Below, one piece after another: positions 44,459 through 52,995 of a DNA stretch of 64,000 nt. The stretch covers positions 39,297 through 103,296 of the forward strand of contig DVID01000047.1 in NCBI GenBank assembly GCA_018711625.1. The letters run 5' to 3'. Each line of letters begins with the position of its first letter. The stretch's first letter is position 1. The stretch is from Candidatus Limicola stercorigallinarum. GTDB taxonomy: Bacteria > Actinomycetota > Coriobacteriia > Coriobacteriales > Coriobacteriaceae. Position numbers and translations under genes: made by a program. The notes under the pieces are model-generated. The model was not told the origin of the DNA. It worked only from the letters and a program-made list of their open reading frames with translations, and searched no databases.

Positions 44459-46336
44459 TTACGCTTCCAGTTGCTCGCTCACCTCAAGCCAGGAGGTTTC
44501 GAGCTCGTCTATGAGGTCGTTGACCTCCTTGATGCGCTCCTGTTGTGCCTCAAGTGCCTGGTAGTCGGTGGGGTCAATAGTTTCAAACGCCGCTTTGAGC
44601 TCCTCTACACGGCGGCGTTGTGTTTCAATCTTGCGCTCAAGCGAAGATGCCTCTTTGCGCAGGCGCTGGCGCTCAGCGTTTGAAAGCGAGCTGGTTGGTG
44701 CCGTGTCTGTGGCGGCGCTTGGGGCGGAAGCCTGGCGCAACGCATCGGTGGTGGAGCTTCCGGACGTTGTGCGCACAAGGCGCAGGTACTCATCTACGCC
44801 GCCGGGCACATGGCGAAGGGTTCCGCCCACGATGGCAAACTGCTGGTCGGTCACGCGTTCCATGAGGTAACGGTCGTGCGTGACCAAGATGAGCGTGCCG
44901 GGCCAGCCATCGAGGAGGTCTTCCACAATGGCAAGCATATCGGTGTCGAGGTCGTTACCGGGCTCGTCCAGGATAAGCACGTTGGGTTCATCAAGCAGCG
45001 TAAGTAAAAGCTGCAGGCGTCGGCGCTGCCCGCCCGAGAGCTCGCCAATGCGGCTCCAGAGCTGCTTGGTGGTGAAGCCCAAGCGTTCCAGAAGTTTCTC
45101 GGGGCTTGTTTCTTTGCCGTCCACCACATACATGCGCTTGTAGTGCGAAAGCACCTCGCGGATGGTGGATTGGGCGAGGGGCTCCAGCTCTTCAAGTTGT
45201 TGCGAGAGAACACCAAAACGGACGGTTTGACCGATTTTCACCTTGCCGGCAAACGGCTTGAGCTTGCCCTGGATCACCTCGAGCAAGGTTGATTTTCCGG
45301 CTCCGTTCTCGCCGAGGAGTCCGTAGCGGTCGCCGGCGCCGATAAGCCAGGTTACATCGTGGAGCACGGGTTTAGGGGTGCCGGCGGCTGCGGCCGGGGG
45401 CTCACAGGCGTGGCTCGCGTGTTCGCCGGTAGCGCTGGTGTTTGCGGGATATCCGGCGCTCACATCGAGCACGTCAATCACCTGCTTGCCCAAACGCGCC
45501 ACGGCAAGTCGCTTGAGCTCGAGCTCGTTGCGCAGCGGCGGGACGTCCGCAATGAGTTCACGTGCTGCCTCTACGCGAAACTTGGGCTTGGTGGAACGTG
45601 CTTGGGCACCGCGCGAGAGCCATGCGAGCTCTTTGCGAGCCATGTTGCGCCGCCGCTCCTCGGCCACCTGCGCCATGCGGTCGCGCTCCACGCGCTGCAA
45701 GATATAGGCCGAGTAGCCGCCTTCGAAAGGGTCGACCGCGCCGTCGTGCACCTCCCACATCGAGAGGCATACCTCGTCCAAAAACCAGCGGTCATGCGTG
45801 ACCATAAGCAGGGCGCCTACGCCGGGCTGCCAGCGATGCTTGAGATGATCGGCGAGCCAGTTGATGGTGCGCATGTCCAGATGGTTGGTGGGCTCGTCGA
45901 GCATGAGCACGTCGTAGTCGCCCATGAGCAGGCGGGCAAGGTCCACGCGGCGCCGCTGACCACCCGAGAGTTCGCCCACTCGCCCCTCCCAGGGCACATC
46001 GGCGATAAGGCCTTCCAGCACCGAACGTACCTTGGGGCTCGATGCCCATTCGTATTCGGGCGTGTCGCCTACCACCGCGTGGTGCACGGTATCGGTGTCG
46101 AGAAGTGCGTCGCGCTGGCCCAGGAGCCCCACGGTGATGCCGCGGCGGTGGGTAACGCGGCCGGCATCGGGTTCAAGTGTGCCCGCGAGCACGGAAAGCA
46201 GGGTCGATTTGCCGTCGCCGTTGCGCCCTACGATGCCAATGCGGTCGCCTTCATTCACGCCGAGGGTAACACCAGAGAGCACCTGTTTGGTAGGAAATTC
46301 AAGGTCAACAGAGTCGCATCCAAGGAGAATTGCCAT
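44459..46336 (-). CDS. uup: ABC-F family ATPase (Uup-like)
   Basis: Soluble twin-ABC ATPase of 625 residues with no membrane part. First cassette: GRNGDGKST, LSGGQRRRVDLARLL, LMLDEPTNHLD. Second: GENGAGKST, LSGGQRRRLQLLL, LILDEPGNDLD. The linker after the first cassette contains ARKELAWLSRGAQARSTK, typical of Uup. A C-terminal coiled coil (about 550-622) matches the DNA/ribosome-binding tail of Uup. An Ala/Pro-rich insertion near residues 298-325 interrupts the start of the second cassette. The family acts on ribosomes and in genome stability; the specific role here is inferred. Confidence 0.9.
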   Translation of the reverse strand: MAILLGCDSVDLEFPTKQVLSGVTLGVNEGDRIGIVGRNGDGKSTLLSVLAGTLEPDAGRVTHRRGITVGLLGQRDALLDTDTVHHAVVGDTPEYEWASSPKVRSVLEGLIADVPWEGRVGELSGGQRRRVDLARLLMGDYDVLMLDEPTNHLDMRTINWLADHLKHRWQPGVGALLMVTHDRWFLDEVCLSMWEVHDGAVDPFEGGYSAYILQRVERDRMAQVAEERRRNMARKELAWLSRGAQARSTKPKFRVEAARELIADVPPLRNELELKRLAVARLGKQVIDVLDVSAGYPANTSATGEHASHACEPPAAAAGTPKPVLHDVTWLIGAGDRYGLLGENGAGKSTLLEVIQGKLKPFAGKVKIGQTVRFGVLSQQLEELEPLAQSTIREVLSHYKRMYVVDGKETSPEKLLERLGFTTKQLWSRIGELSGGQRRRLQLLLTLLDEPNVLILDEPGNDLDTDMLAIVEDLLDGWPGTLILVTHDRYLMERVTDQQFAIVGGTLRHVPGGVDEYLRLVRTTSGSSTTDALRQASAPSAATDTAPTSSLSNAERQRLRKEASSLERKIETQRRRVEELKAAFETIDPTDYQALEAQQERIKEVNDLIDELETSWLEVSEQLEA

Positions 46337-46601
46337 GATGGTCCTTTCTCGTTTACCGCTTTATCCTAGCATGTTGTGCTATCTGGCTGATGCGCCTGTC
46401 GCTCAAGGGAGGGCGCCAGGTCTGCTGCGCGTATCTACATGCCGCGGGCGTTTGTAAGGTCATCGTTATTTTGGCTCTGAGCCTGGCGCGCCGGTGCGTT
46501 TTTCTTATTATGGTGCGTGGCCGGTTGACCCGGTTGGGCGGCGTGTCATGAGCCTGTGCCCTTGTACCATGCATGCCGCGCAAAACGACGAGGGAGGACA
46601 A

Positions 46602-47372
46602 GTGATCAAGGCAGCATTTTTTGACGTGGACGGAACGCTTCTGAGCTTTGCCACGCACGAGATGCCAGTCTCCACCAAGGAGGCTATCCGCAGCATGCGC
46701 GAGCAGGGGATCCTCACCATCGTTGCATCGGGTCGCGCCCACTATCAGCTTCCTTCCTGCCTGAGGAGCGGGTTTGACGCCTATATCACACTCAACGGCC
46801 AGCTGTGCTTTGATGATCGCGGCGTGTTCCGTAGCAATCCGATCAATCCAGAAGACGTGCACGTTATTGTTGACCAGGCCGCTCAAGGGCTTTACGACAT
46901 CCTGGTGATGCAGCGCGATCGTGCGTTTGTGAGCAGCTTTTCTGAGAGCGTGCGCGCCATCATGAAGCAGTCGGGCGTTACCTATGAGCTCGACGAGCTT
47001 GAGCGCGCCTTTGATGCGCCGGTGTATCAGTTCTGCGCGTTTTTGGATCCCGGTGAAGAGCGGATATTCATGGATGCAACGAAGGCGGTCAAGCAAACGC
47101 GCTGGTCGCCGTGGTTCTGCGACGTTGTTCCGGCACAGGGTGGCAAGTCGTACGGCATCCAGGCTGTGTTTGAGCGCTATGGTATCGCGCCCGAGGAGGT
47201 CGTGGCGTTTGGCGATGGCGAGAACGATCTCTCTATGTTTGAGATGGTGGGAACGTCGGTTGCGATGGGTAATGCTTCCGACACGGTGAAGGCGCACGCT
47301 ACGTTGGTGACGGACGACGTTGATAACGATGGTCTCTATAACGCTTGCCAGAAGCTGGGGTTGCTGTCGTAA
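46602..47372 (+). CDS. Cof-type HAD-IIB phosphatase
   Basis: Phosphatase of 256 residues of the Cof/YidA group. Motif I FFDVDGTLL at the start, motif II VASGR, cap domain in the middle third, Lys in QGGKSYGIQAV, and motif IV FGDGENDLSMFEM. GTG 46602 follows AGGGAGGA closely; in-frame starts further up lack a ribosome site. Likely acts on a sugar phosphate or nucleotide (family knowledge). Confidence 0.9.
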   Translation: MIKAAFFDVDGTLLSFATHEMPVSTKEAIRSMREQGILTIVASGRAHYQLPSCLRSGFDAYITLNGQLCFDDRGVFRSNPINPEDVHVIVDQAAQGLYDILVMQRDRAFVSSFSESVRAIMKQSGVTYELDELERAFDAPVYQFCAFLDPGEERIFMDATKAVKQTRWSPWFCDVVPAQGGKSYGIQAVFERYGIAPEEVVAFGDGENDLSMFEMVGTSVAMGNASDTVKAHATLVTDDVDNDGLYNACQKLGLLS

Positions 47373-47496
47373 GTTTGCTCGTTGAGACGGGGCACCGTTT
47401 GAGCTTCGGGGGACGTTTTGCGCGTAACCCGGGTTCTTGGTGTTTGCTTGGTGCCCCGCACACAATCAAGTTGGCGGTGCCATATTAATGTGCTGG

Positions 47497-47718
47497 TTAG
47501 CGGATGCCCTTGAGGAGATCGCTCGGTTTCACGTCCAGGCCCTCGGCGATTTTGCAGAGGTTGGTGTAGCCAATATTGCGCTGTCCGCTCTCGACGCCCG
47601 AAAGGTATGCTTGGCTCATGCCAACCATCTGCGCGAAGGACCGCTGAGAAATCATGTTATCCTCGCGTAGCCGTTTGATGTTTTGTCCAAGCGCAATTTT
47701 GCGTTCATTCATATCCAT
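47497..47718 (-). CDS. XRE-family helix-turn-helix protein
   Basis: Protein of 73 residues made up almost entirely of one XRE HTH domain: LGQNIKRLREDNMISQRSFAQMVGMSQAYLSGVESGQRNIGYTNLCKIAEGL, here seen as helices 1-4. A second in-frame Met at residue 3 is also possible. Lone small regulators of this type often control mobile or toxin-linked genes, but no partner lies beside it. A long non-coding stretch follows on its upstream side. Confidence 0.8.
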   Translation of the reverse strand: MDMNERKIALGQNIKRLREDNMISQRSFAQMVGMSQAYLSGVESGQRNIGYTNLCKIAEGLDVKPSDLLKGIR

Positions 47719-48409
47719 GGCGAACAGCGTATGGCACCAAAACGACAGTCTGATATCACATCAAGCGTCATGCGCCGTTGTTTTGCAGGAATAAAGCCAA
47801 AAAACTTCAAGGTTGTCAGTCTTTCTATGCATACGCACATGCAATGAGTAGGTGCGCTGGCTTGTGTGCAAGAAAGAATATCCCCTCCTATATAAATGCG
47901 CAATCCGGGGGTTGTTTATGGTGTTATGGCACCGAGGCGATGATTCGAGCTGCGGGTTGGAGGGGCGCTGTCGCTATGGAGGGCACGGATGAGCGTCAGA
48001 TTGGAGTTCCGTGGTGGGTTTATGCATGCGCTTACGGTGTCATCGGGCGCTTGGGGCGTGCTCGGATCCTTGCCATGTCAAAAAACTACCGTTTTGTACG
48101 ACGTGTTTTGACCGTGCGCGTATCGCTGCCCTCGATTCGCGTTGACCTGCGGAAACGTATGTATAAAACTGGTTCAGAAGTGGCATCTGGTGCATACAGA
48201 TTTTAGGTCGTACAAAACGGTGATTTTCTGACATAAGAGCCGTCAGAATGGATCAATGAACCGCGGTCAGCATCGTTGAACGCGCCTGGTCACTTCGGCA
48301 GGGCGTGAGAGTGCTTCGCGTCGATCAGGGACCAAGCGGGGTGCAACGAATTGATGCCTTTGTAACCGTATAACCCTTATTACATTTTGGCGGGTTAACG
48401 AAGTGACGA
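47719..48409. other. 700-bp stretch without a convincing gene
   Basis: No frame here has a good ribosome site or family resemblance; the 142-codon frame 47778-48206 runs through an inverted repeat and looks random. The stretch is lower in GC than its surroundings and holds the 160-bp element at 48075-48234. It may be the remains of inserted DNA. Confidence 0.5.
48075..48234. repeat. 160-bp element with 28-bp inverted ends (MITE-like)
   Basis: Arms 48075-48102 and 48207-48234 are inverted repeats matching at 25 of 28 positions, containing ACCGTTTTGTACGAC and its complement. The 104-base centre is not palindromic. No target-site duplication is evident. No transposase is adjacent. Confidence 0.6.
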
Positions 48410-48424
48410 CTCGGCAAAGCCGAG
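48410..48424 (-). terminator. Short hairpin after dedA-like gene
   Basis: CTCGGC-AAA-GCCGAG, a 6-bp stem with 3-base loop, just downstream of the DedA-family gene on the minus strand; no T run. Confidence 0.35.
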
Positions 48425-48429
48425 ACATC

Positions 48430-49125
48430 TTATTTAAAGTGTGCGGGTTTGTGCGTGTTGCCGGCGTTCTTGTCGTCGCGGCCCCTGGCGTCGTTTGCGC
48501 CTTCGCGTTTGAGGTTGGGGATGATGCGCTTCACAATCCACCAGATGGCGACAACGGCAACAATTGCGATGATGACGATCTTCACCACGCCCGATACCCA
48601 TTCGGCCTGCGCGGTCACCGTTTCCCAGGCGCTGCCGGCCGCAGCGCCGAGCGAGCACAGGATGGTGTTCCACACGGCGGAGCCCACGAGCGTGAACAGG
48701 GAGAATTTGACGATGTTCATGCGGGCGACGCCTGCGGGGATGGAGATGAGGCTCCGCACCACGGGGATGCAACGGCAAATGAGCACAGAGGCCTGGCCCT
48801 TACGGTCGAACCAGTCGATCGCGCTCGAGATGTCGGTGTCCTTAAAGCCCAGAAGGCGCATGGGACGCGTGTTGAAAAACCGCATGAGGCGCTCGCGATT
48901 GAGCACATAGCCAATACCGTAAAGGATGAAGGCGCCCGTGACCGATCCCACCGTGGCGGAGAAAATCACGAGGGGGAGTGCCATGTCGGTCGTGGTGGTG
49001 AAGAAGCCAGAAAGCGGCAAAATGAGCTCGCTTGGAATGGGCGGGAAAATGTTCTCAATAAAGATGAGCGCGCCCACCGCGAAGTAGCCAAACTGGTTAA
49101 TGATGTTGAAGAAGAGCTCTTCCAT
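48430..49125 (-). CDS. DedA/SNARE-associated family membrane protein
   Basis: Protein of 231 residues with five or six membrane segments. The early segment FIENIFPPIPSELILPLSG is the DedA hallmark, and RCIPVVRSLISIPAGVARM is the conserved arginine-rich segment. The family includes undecaprenyl phosphate and lipid flippases and is linked to membrane potential maintenance. ATG 49125 follows AAAGGAG; an in-frame start at 49155 would add ten non-family residues. The C-terminus is basic and polar. Confidence 0.88.
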   Translation of the reverse strand: MEELFFNIINQFGYFAVGALIFIENIFPPIPSELILPLSGFFTTTTDMALPLVIFSATVGSVTGAFILYGIGYVLNRERLMRFFNTRPMRLLGFKDTDISSAIDWFDRKGQASVLICRCIPVVRSLISIPAGVARMNIVKFSLFTLVGSAVWNTILCSLGAAAGSAWETVTAQAEWVSGVVKIVIIAIVAVVAIWWIVKRIIPNLKREGANDARGRDDKNAGNTHKPAHFK

Positions 49126-49262
49126 GGATCTCCTTTGATTGGATGCGTCCCTCATGGCGCATTTCCGTGCTCTGGGAAGTGTATCCGATGCGTCCGCGCT
49201 CTAACCGTTTTCCACCGTACCCCCGCAAAGGCGCAACCCATTCGCTTCACGCGCGGCCCCGC

Positions 49263-49292
49263 TTTAATGCGACGATGCGGTTTGGGTATTAT
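49263..49292 (+). promoter_or_regulatory. Candidate promoter of acetyltransferase gene
   Basis: -35-like TTTAAT (49263-49268), 18-base spacer, -10 TATTAT (49287-49292), about 105 bases before the start codon. Confidence 0.4.
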
Positions 49293-49396
49293 TTTCGACG
49301 TAAATTTAGTTAGATATCAGGCTGGTCGATGCACGCTGGGCGTGGCGGACTGCACGTCCGGCTGGGCTCGCCTCTTTTTTGGGGAAAGGATGGGTT

Positions 49397-49978
49397 ATGA
49401 CCGAGAAAGAAAAGCGTGATCAGGGGCTTTGGTACGACGCAAATTTTGACAACGAGCTCCTTGCCGAGCGTCTTGAGGCGGAGGGGACAATCTTTGAGCT
49501 CAACCACCTGCATCCCCGCGAGGCGGCACGTAAGCGCGAGCTGCTTGAGGGCCTATTGGGCTCGCTGGGCAAAGACGTCGAGATACTGATGCCTTTCAAC
49601 GTAGACTACGGCTACAACGTGCATGTGGGCGACGGTACTTTTATCAACCACAGGGCCTACCTTATGGATTGTGCGCCCATCACCATCGGTAGCCATGTGT
49701 TTATTGGACCCTCGTGCGGCATGTACACGGCTCAGCACCCGCTTACTGTGGCGGAGCGCAACGCGGGGTTGGAACGCGCGCTGCCCATTACGGTGGAGGA
49801 CGGCGTGTGGCTTGGTGCGAACGTGACCATCTTGCCCGGCGTGACCATCGGCTGTGGCTCGGTGATTGGTGCGGGCAGTGTTGTTGCGCGTGACATTCCA
49901 GCCGGAGTCGTGGCGGTGGGTAGCCCCTGCCGCGTTGTACGCGAGATCACCGAGGCCGATGCCCCGCATAACGATTGA
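49397..49978 (+). CDS. Hexapeptide-repeat O-acetyltransferase (maltose/galactoside type)
   Basis: Acetyl-CoA-dependent sugar O-acetyltransferase of 193 residues. The N-terminal Mac-type helical segment (about 1-55) leads into a left-handed beta helix with hexapeptide repeats such as ITIGSHVFIGP and VTIGCGSVIGAGSVV. The catalytic His lies in AQHPL near residue 117. ATG 49397 follows GAAAGGA. Thiogalactoside, maltose or nodulation-factor-like substrates cannot be told apart. Confidence 0.9.
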   Translation: MTEKEKRDQGLWYDANFDNELLAERLEAEGTIFELNHLHPREAARKRELLEGLLGSLGKDVEILMPFNVDYGYNVHVGDGTFINHRAYLMDCAPITIGSHVFIGPSCGMYTAQHPLTVAERNAGLERALPITVEDGVWLGANVTILPGVTIGCGSVIGAGSVVARDIPAGVVAVGSPCRVVREITEADAPHND

Positions 49979-50015
49979 TAGCGGAGCTGTTTAAAGCGAT
50001 TGTTTTTGCTCGAAA

Positions 50016-50061
50016 GAAGGCGTACGGCCCGCACGGGATATTCCGCGAGCCGTACGCCTTC
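50016..50061. terminator. Hairpin between convergent acetyltransferase and metal ATPase genes
   Basis: Perfect 13-bp stem GAAGGCGTACGGC (50016-50028) and its complement (50049-50061), 20-base loop. Confidence 0.7.
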
Positions 50062-50093
50062 AGTAGTTATCGTGGTGCGTGGTCAGCGTAAAT

Positions 50094-52007
50094 TCATGAG
50101 CGGCGCTCGACCTTCATGCAACGCATGGCGTTCAAGATGGCGATGATGGCCACGCCCACGTCTCCAAAGACGGCGAGCCACATGTTGGCGATGCCGAGTG
50201 CGGCGAGCAGGAGAATGGCGATCTTCACGCCCAAGGCAAAGATGATGTTTTGCCAGACGATGCGCATGGTCTTGCGGGCAACCCGCATGGCGTGTGCGAT
50301 GTTAGAGGGCTTGTCGTCCATAAGCACCACATCGGCAGCCTCGATGGCGGCGTCCGATCCCATCGCACCCATTGCGATGCCCACGTCGGCGCGCATGAGC
50401 ACCGGCGCGTCGTTGATGCCGTCGCCCACAAAGGCAAGCTTGCCGTCGCCGTGTTCAAGGGCAAGCAGATGCTCCACAGCGTTGACCTTATCCTCGGGGA
50501 GCAGCTGGGCATGCACCTCATCGAGGCCAAGCTGCTGGCCCACCGCCTCGGCCACATCGCGGCGGTCGCCCGTGAGCATGACGCAGCGGCGCACGCCGGC
50601 CTCATGCAGGCTGCGGATGGTTTCGGCGGCATCGTCTTTCACTACGTCGGCGATTACGATGTGCCCCGCGTAGGTGCCATCAACAGACACATGCAAAATC
50701 GTGCCGGTAAGGTTGCAGTCGTGCCACGAAGAGCCGTGCTCGGCCATGAGCTTATCGTTGCCCACGAGCACCACACGCTCGTTCACCGTGGCGGAGACGC
50801 CGTGGCCCGACTCCTCTTTCACATCCTTGATGCGCGTCTCGTCGATCTCGCCGGAATAGGCCTGCTTGATGGATATGGCGATGGGGTGGTTGGAGAATGC
50901 TTCGGCGTATGCGGCGTTGCTGAGCACGTAGTCGGGGTCAACGCCTGCTTCGGGGTGAACAGCCACCACGTTGAAAGTTCCCGAGGTGAGGGTGCCCGTT
51001 TTATCGAAAACCACGGTGTCCACGTGGGCGAGCTGCTCAAGGTAGTTTGATCCTTTAACAAGGATGCCCAGTTTGGAGGCACCACCGATGCCGCCAAAGA
51101 AGCTGAGTGGCACCGAGATCACGAGTGCGCAGGGGCAGGAGACCACGAGGAAGGTGAGGCCGCGCAAAATCCAGTCGCTCCAAGAGCCCAGCCCCATGAG
51201 CGGCGGAACGATAGCAAGCAAGAGCGCCGCACCGGTGACCGCCGGGGTATACACGCGGGCGAACCGTGTGATGAAGTTCTCGGTTTTAGCCTTCTTCTCG
51301 CTGGCGTTTTCCACGAGCTCAAGGATGCGGCTCACCGTGGATTCACCGAAGGGCTTGGTGGTTTTGACGCGGAGGATGCCCGTCATGTTGATACAACCCG
51401 AGATGACCTCGGCGCCCGCCTCCACATGGCGGGGGATGCTCTCGCCCGTGAGGGCCGCCGTGTCAAGCTGCGAGGAGCCTTCAACCACACGCCCATCGAT
51501 GGGAACGCGCTCGCCGGGCTTGATCACAATGATGTCGCCCACCTGAACCTCATCCGGGTCCACCTCCACGAGTTTGCCGTCGTGCTCGATGTTGGCGTAG
51601 TCGGGCGCGATGTCCATCATATCCGCGATGGACTTGCGGCTTTTGCCCACGGCATAGCTCTGGAACAGCTCGCCCACCTGGTAAAAGAGCATCACAGCAG
51701 CGCCTTCGGCCATATGAGGGTCGGTATCGGGGAAGGCCACCATGGCGAAGGCACCCACCGTGGCCACGGTCATGAGGAAGGCCTCGTCGAAGGCCTCGCC
51801 GCGGCGGATGTTGCGGACGGCTTTGATGAGTACATCGTAGCCGGCGATAAGGTAGGGGATGAGGAAGAGGACAAAGCTCGCGTAGACGTTGCCGGGCGAG
51901 CCAAACGCCGCGGTGAGCACGCCCGCCTCATCGAGCGCAAAGACGATGACGAAGAGGGCGAGAGCGATGAGGATGCGATTGCGCCACCTACGCTGTTTCT
52001 TGTTCAT
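50094..52007 (-). CDS. P1B-type metal-exporting ATPase (Zn/Cd type)
   Basis: Heavy-metal ATPase of 637 residues. Signature SCPCAL in the sixth helix, phosphorylated Asp in DKTGTLTSG, TGES, SNHPIA, and GDGINDAP are present. A Lys in the penultimate helix (GVKIAILLL) and the GDVG motif in the last helix fit the P1B-2 group exporting Zn, Cd or Pb. It lacks an N-terminal metal-binding domain; a separate HMA protein is encoded just upstream. ATG 52007 follows GGAG. Operator copies before it and before the repressor gene suggest direct metal-responsive control. Confidence 0.92.
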   Translation of the reverse strand: MNKKQRRWRNRILIALALFVIVFALDEAGVLTAAFGSPGNVYASFVLFLIPYLIAGYDVLIKAVRNIRRGEAFDEAFLMTVATVGAFAMVAFPDTDPHMAEGAAVMLFYQVGELFQSYAVGKSRKSIADMMDIAPDYANIEHDGKLVEVDPDEVQVGDIIVIKPGERVPIDGRVVEGSSQLDTAALTGESIPRHVEAGAEVISGCINMTGILRVKTTKPFGESTVSRILELVENASEKKAKTENFITRFARVYTPAVTGAALLLAIVPPLMGLGSWSDWILRGLTFLVVSCPCALVISVPLSFFGGIGGASKLGILVKGSNYLEQLAHVDTVVFDKTGTLTSGTFNVVAVHPEAGVDPDYVLSNAAYAEAFSNHPIAISIKQAYSGEIDETRIKDVKEESGHGVSATVNERVVLVGNDKLMAEHGSSWHDCNLTGTILHVSVDGTYAGHIVIADVVKDDAAETIRSLHEAGVRRCVMLTGDRRDVAEAVGQQLGLDEVHAQLLPEDKVNAVEHLLALEHGDGKLAFVGDGINDAPVLMRADVGIAMGAMGSDAAIEAADVVLMDDKPSNIAHAMRVARKTMRIVWQNIIFALGVKIAILLLAALGIANMWLAVFGDVGVAIIAILNAMRCMKVERRS

Positions 52008-52026
52008 ATAGGACTCCAATTGCTTA

Positions 52027-52044
52027 TGTGAACATGCGCTCATA
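52027..52044 (-). promoter_or_regulatory. ArsR/SmtB-type operator upstream of metal ATPase gene
   Basis: TGTGAACATGCGCTCATA, three changes from the palindrome at 52762-52779. It lies between the HMA gene and the ATPase, so the ATPase may have its own regulated promoter. Confidence 0.55.
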
Positions 52045-52104
52045 TAACGAGCCAAGATGTGGCCGCCGGAAGGCGGCCACGGGGGAGATGCGTGCAGACG
52101 CGCG

Positions 52105-52326
52105 TTATCGCAGGATCTCGCAGTCGGGTTCGAGGTCTGCGGTGAGCTTCACCACGCGGTCGAGCACATCGTCAAAATTGGCATCGTCGGCGGTGGTGAG
52201 GGTGAGCTTTTGCGTCAAGAAGTTGACGCGTGCCTGCTCAACGCCTTCAACACGGTTGATGGCATCTTCGAGCTTCTGGGCGCAGTTGGCGCAGTCGATC
52301 TCGTCGAGCTTGAATACCTTACGCAT
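52105..52326 (-). CDS. Heavy-metal-associated (HMA) domain protein
   Basis: Small cytoplasmic protein of 73 residues with the ferredoxin-like HMA fold. The metal-binding CxxC lies in DEIDCANCAQKLED near residues 12-15. It corresponds to the domain that is missing from the N-terminus of the adjacent P1B ATPase, so it probably delivers metal to it. GAAAGGAA precedes the ATG. Encoded between the SmtB-type repressor and the ATPase. Confidence 0.88.
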   Translation of the reverse strand: MRKVFKLDEIDCANCAQKLEDAINRVEGVEQARVNFLTQKLTLTTADDANFDDVLDRVVKLTADLEPDCEILR

Positions 52327-52413
52327 GGTGGTTCCTTTCTTGAGTGTGGGTGTCTGAAGGGGCGCGCGGGGGAGTGTGGCCGGACGCGCGGAGACGGGTC
52401 TGTTGTGGCGGGT

Positions 52414-52743
52414 CTATTCGCAGATATGGTTCATGCCTTGGGCGAGCATGGTGTGCACGTGATCGTCTGCCAGCGAGTAGATAAGGCTGCGGCCGTCGCG
52501 GTCAAAGCGCACGAGGCGGGCCTGCTTCAAAATGCGCAGCTGATGCGAGACGGCGCTTTGCGTGGCGCCGATGGTCTCGGCGATGTCGCCCACGGAGCGC
52601 GGCGTGTCGAAGAGCGCATAGAGGATCTTGATGCGTGTGGTGTCGCTAAAGACTTTGAAGAGGTCGGCGAGGTCGTAGAGAAGTTCCTCGTCGGGCATGC
52701 AGGGCTCAGTGCTCTCTGCCGGGGGATTCGAAGGTTCTGACAT
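52414..52743 (-). CDS. ArsR/SmtB-family metal-responsive repressor
   Basis: Winged-helix repressor of 109 residues. The recognition helix is TQSAVSHQLRILKQARLV, and the C-terminal helix carries Asp93-x-His95-(x10)-His106-x2-Glu109, the alpha5 zinc site of SmtB and CzrA. The alpha3 ELCVC cadmium/lead site of CadC is absent (replaced by DTPRSVGD). So zinc sensing is more likely than cadmium. ATG 52743 follows AAAGGGA; an in-frame start at 52770 is less likely. Two operator-like palindromes lie in its promoter. Confidence 0.92.
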   Translation of the reverse strand: MSEPSNPPAESTEPCMPDEELLYDLADLFKVFSDTTRIKILYALFDTPRSVGDIAETIGATQSAVSHQLRILKQARLVRFDRDGRSLIYSLADDHVHTMLAQGMNHICE

Positions 52744-52761
52744 GGTCGTCCCTTTCATATA

Positions 52762-52779
52762 TATGAACATGTGTTCATA
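52762..52779 (-). promoter_or_regulatory. ArsR/SmtB-type operator 1
   Basis: Palindromic TATGAAC-ATGT-GTTCATA, 19 bases before the repressor start, matching the TGAA-N6-TTCA pattern of SmtB-family sites. Confidence 0.75.
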
Positions 52780-52794
52780 CGATAACTAAGCATG

Positions 52795-52822
52795 AGTATA
52801 TGAACGTATGCTCATATGTCAA
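52795..52822 (-). promoter_or_regulatory. Promoter with embedded SmtB-type operator 2
   Basis: Minus-strand -35 TTGACA (52817-52822), 16-base spacer, -10 TATACT (52795-52800). A second operator, TATGAACGTATGCTCATA (52799-52816), fills the spacer, so repressor binding would block RNA polymerase. Confidence 0.75.
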
Positions 52823-52995
52823 GGATTTCCGGGAACATTTCTGTGGACGGTTAGAAATCGCGCCTATTCGAGGGATGTAACCTCTCACCTTGTGATTCCC
52901 GGCATCTTAGCCGTGTATCAGTGGGTTATTGCTATGACTGGTATCATGAAGCTGAACCAGGGGCGGCTGTGCGGATTGGGAAGGATGGCGGAACC

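Noticed and set aside
47778..48206. 142-codon frame in gene-poor stretch
   Set aside because: No ribosome site, no family features, and it runs through the inverted repeat at 48075.
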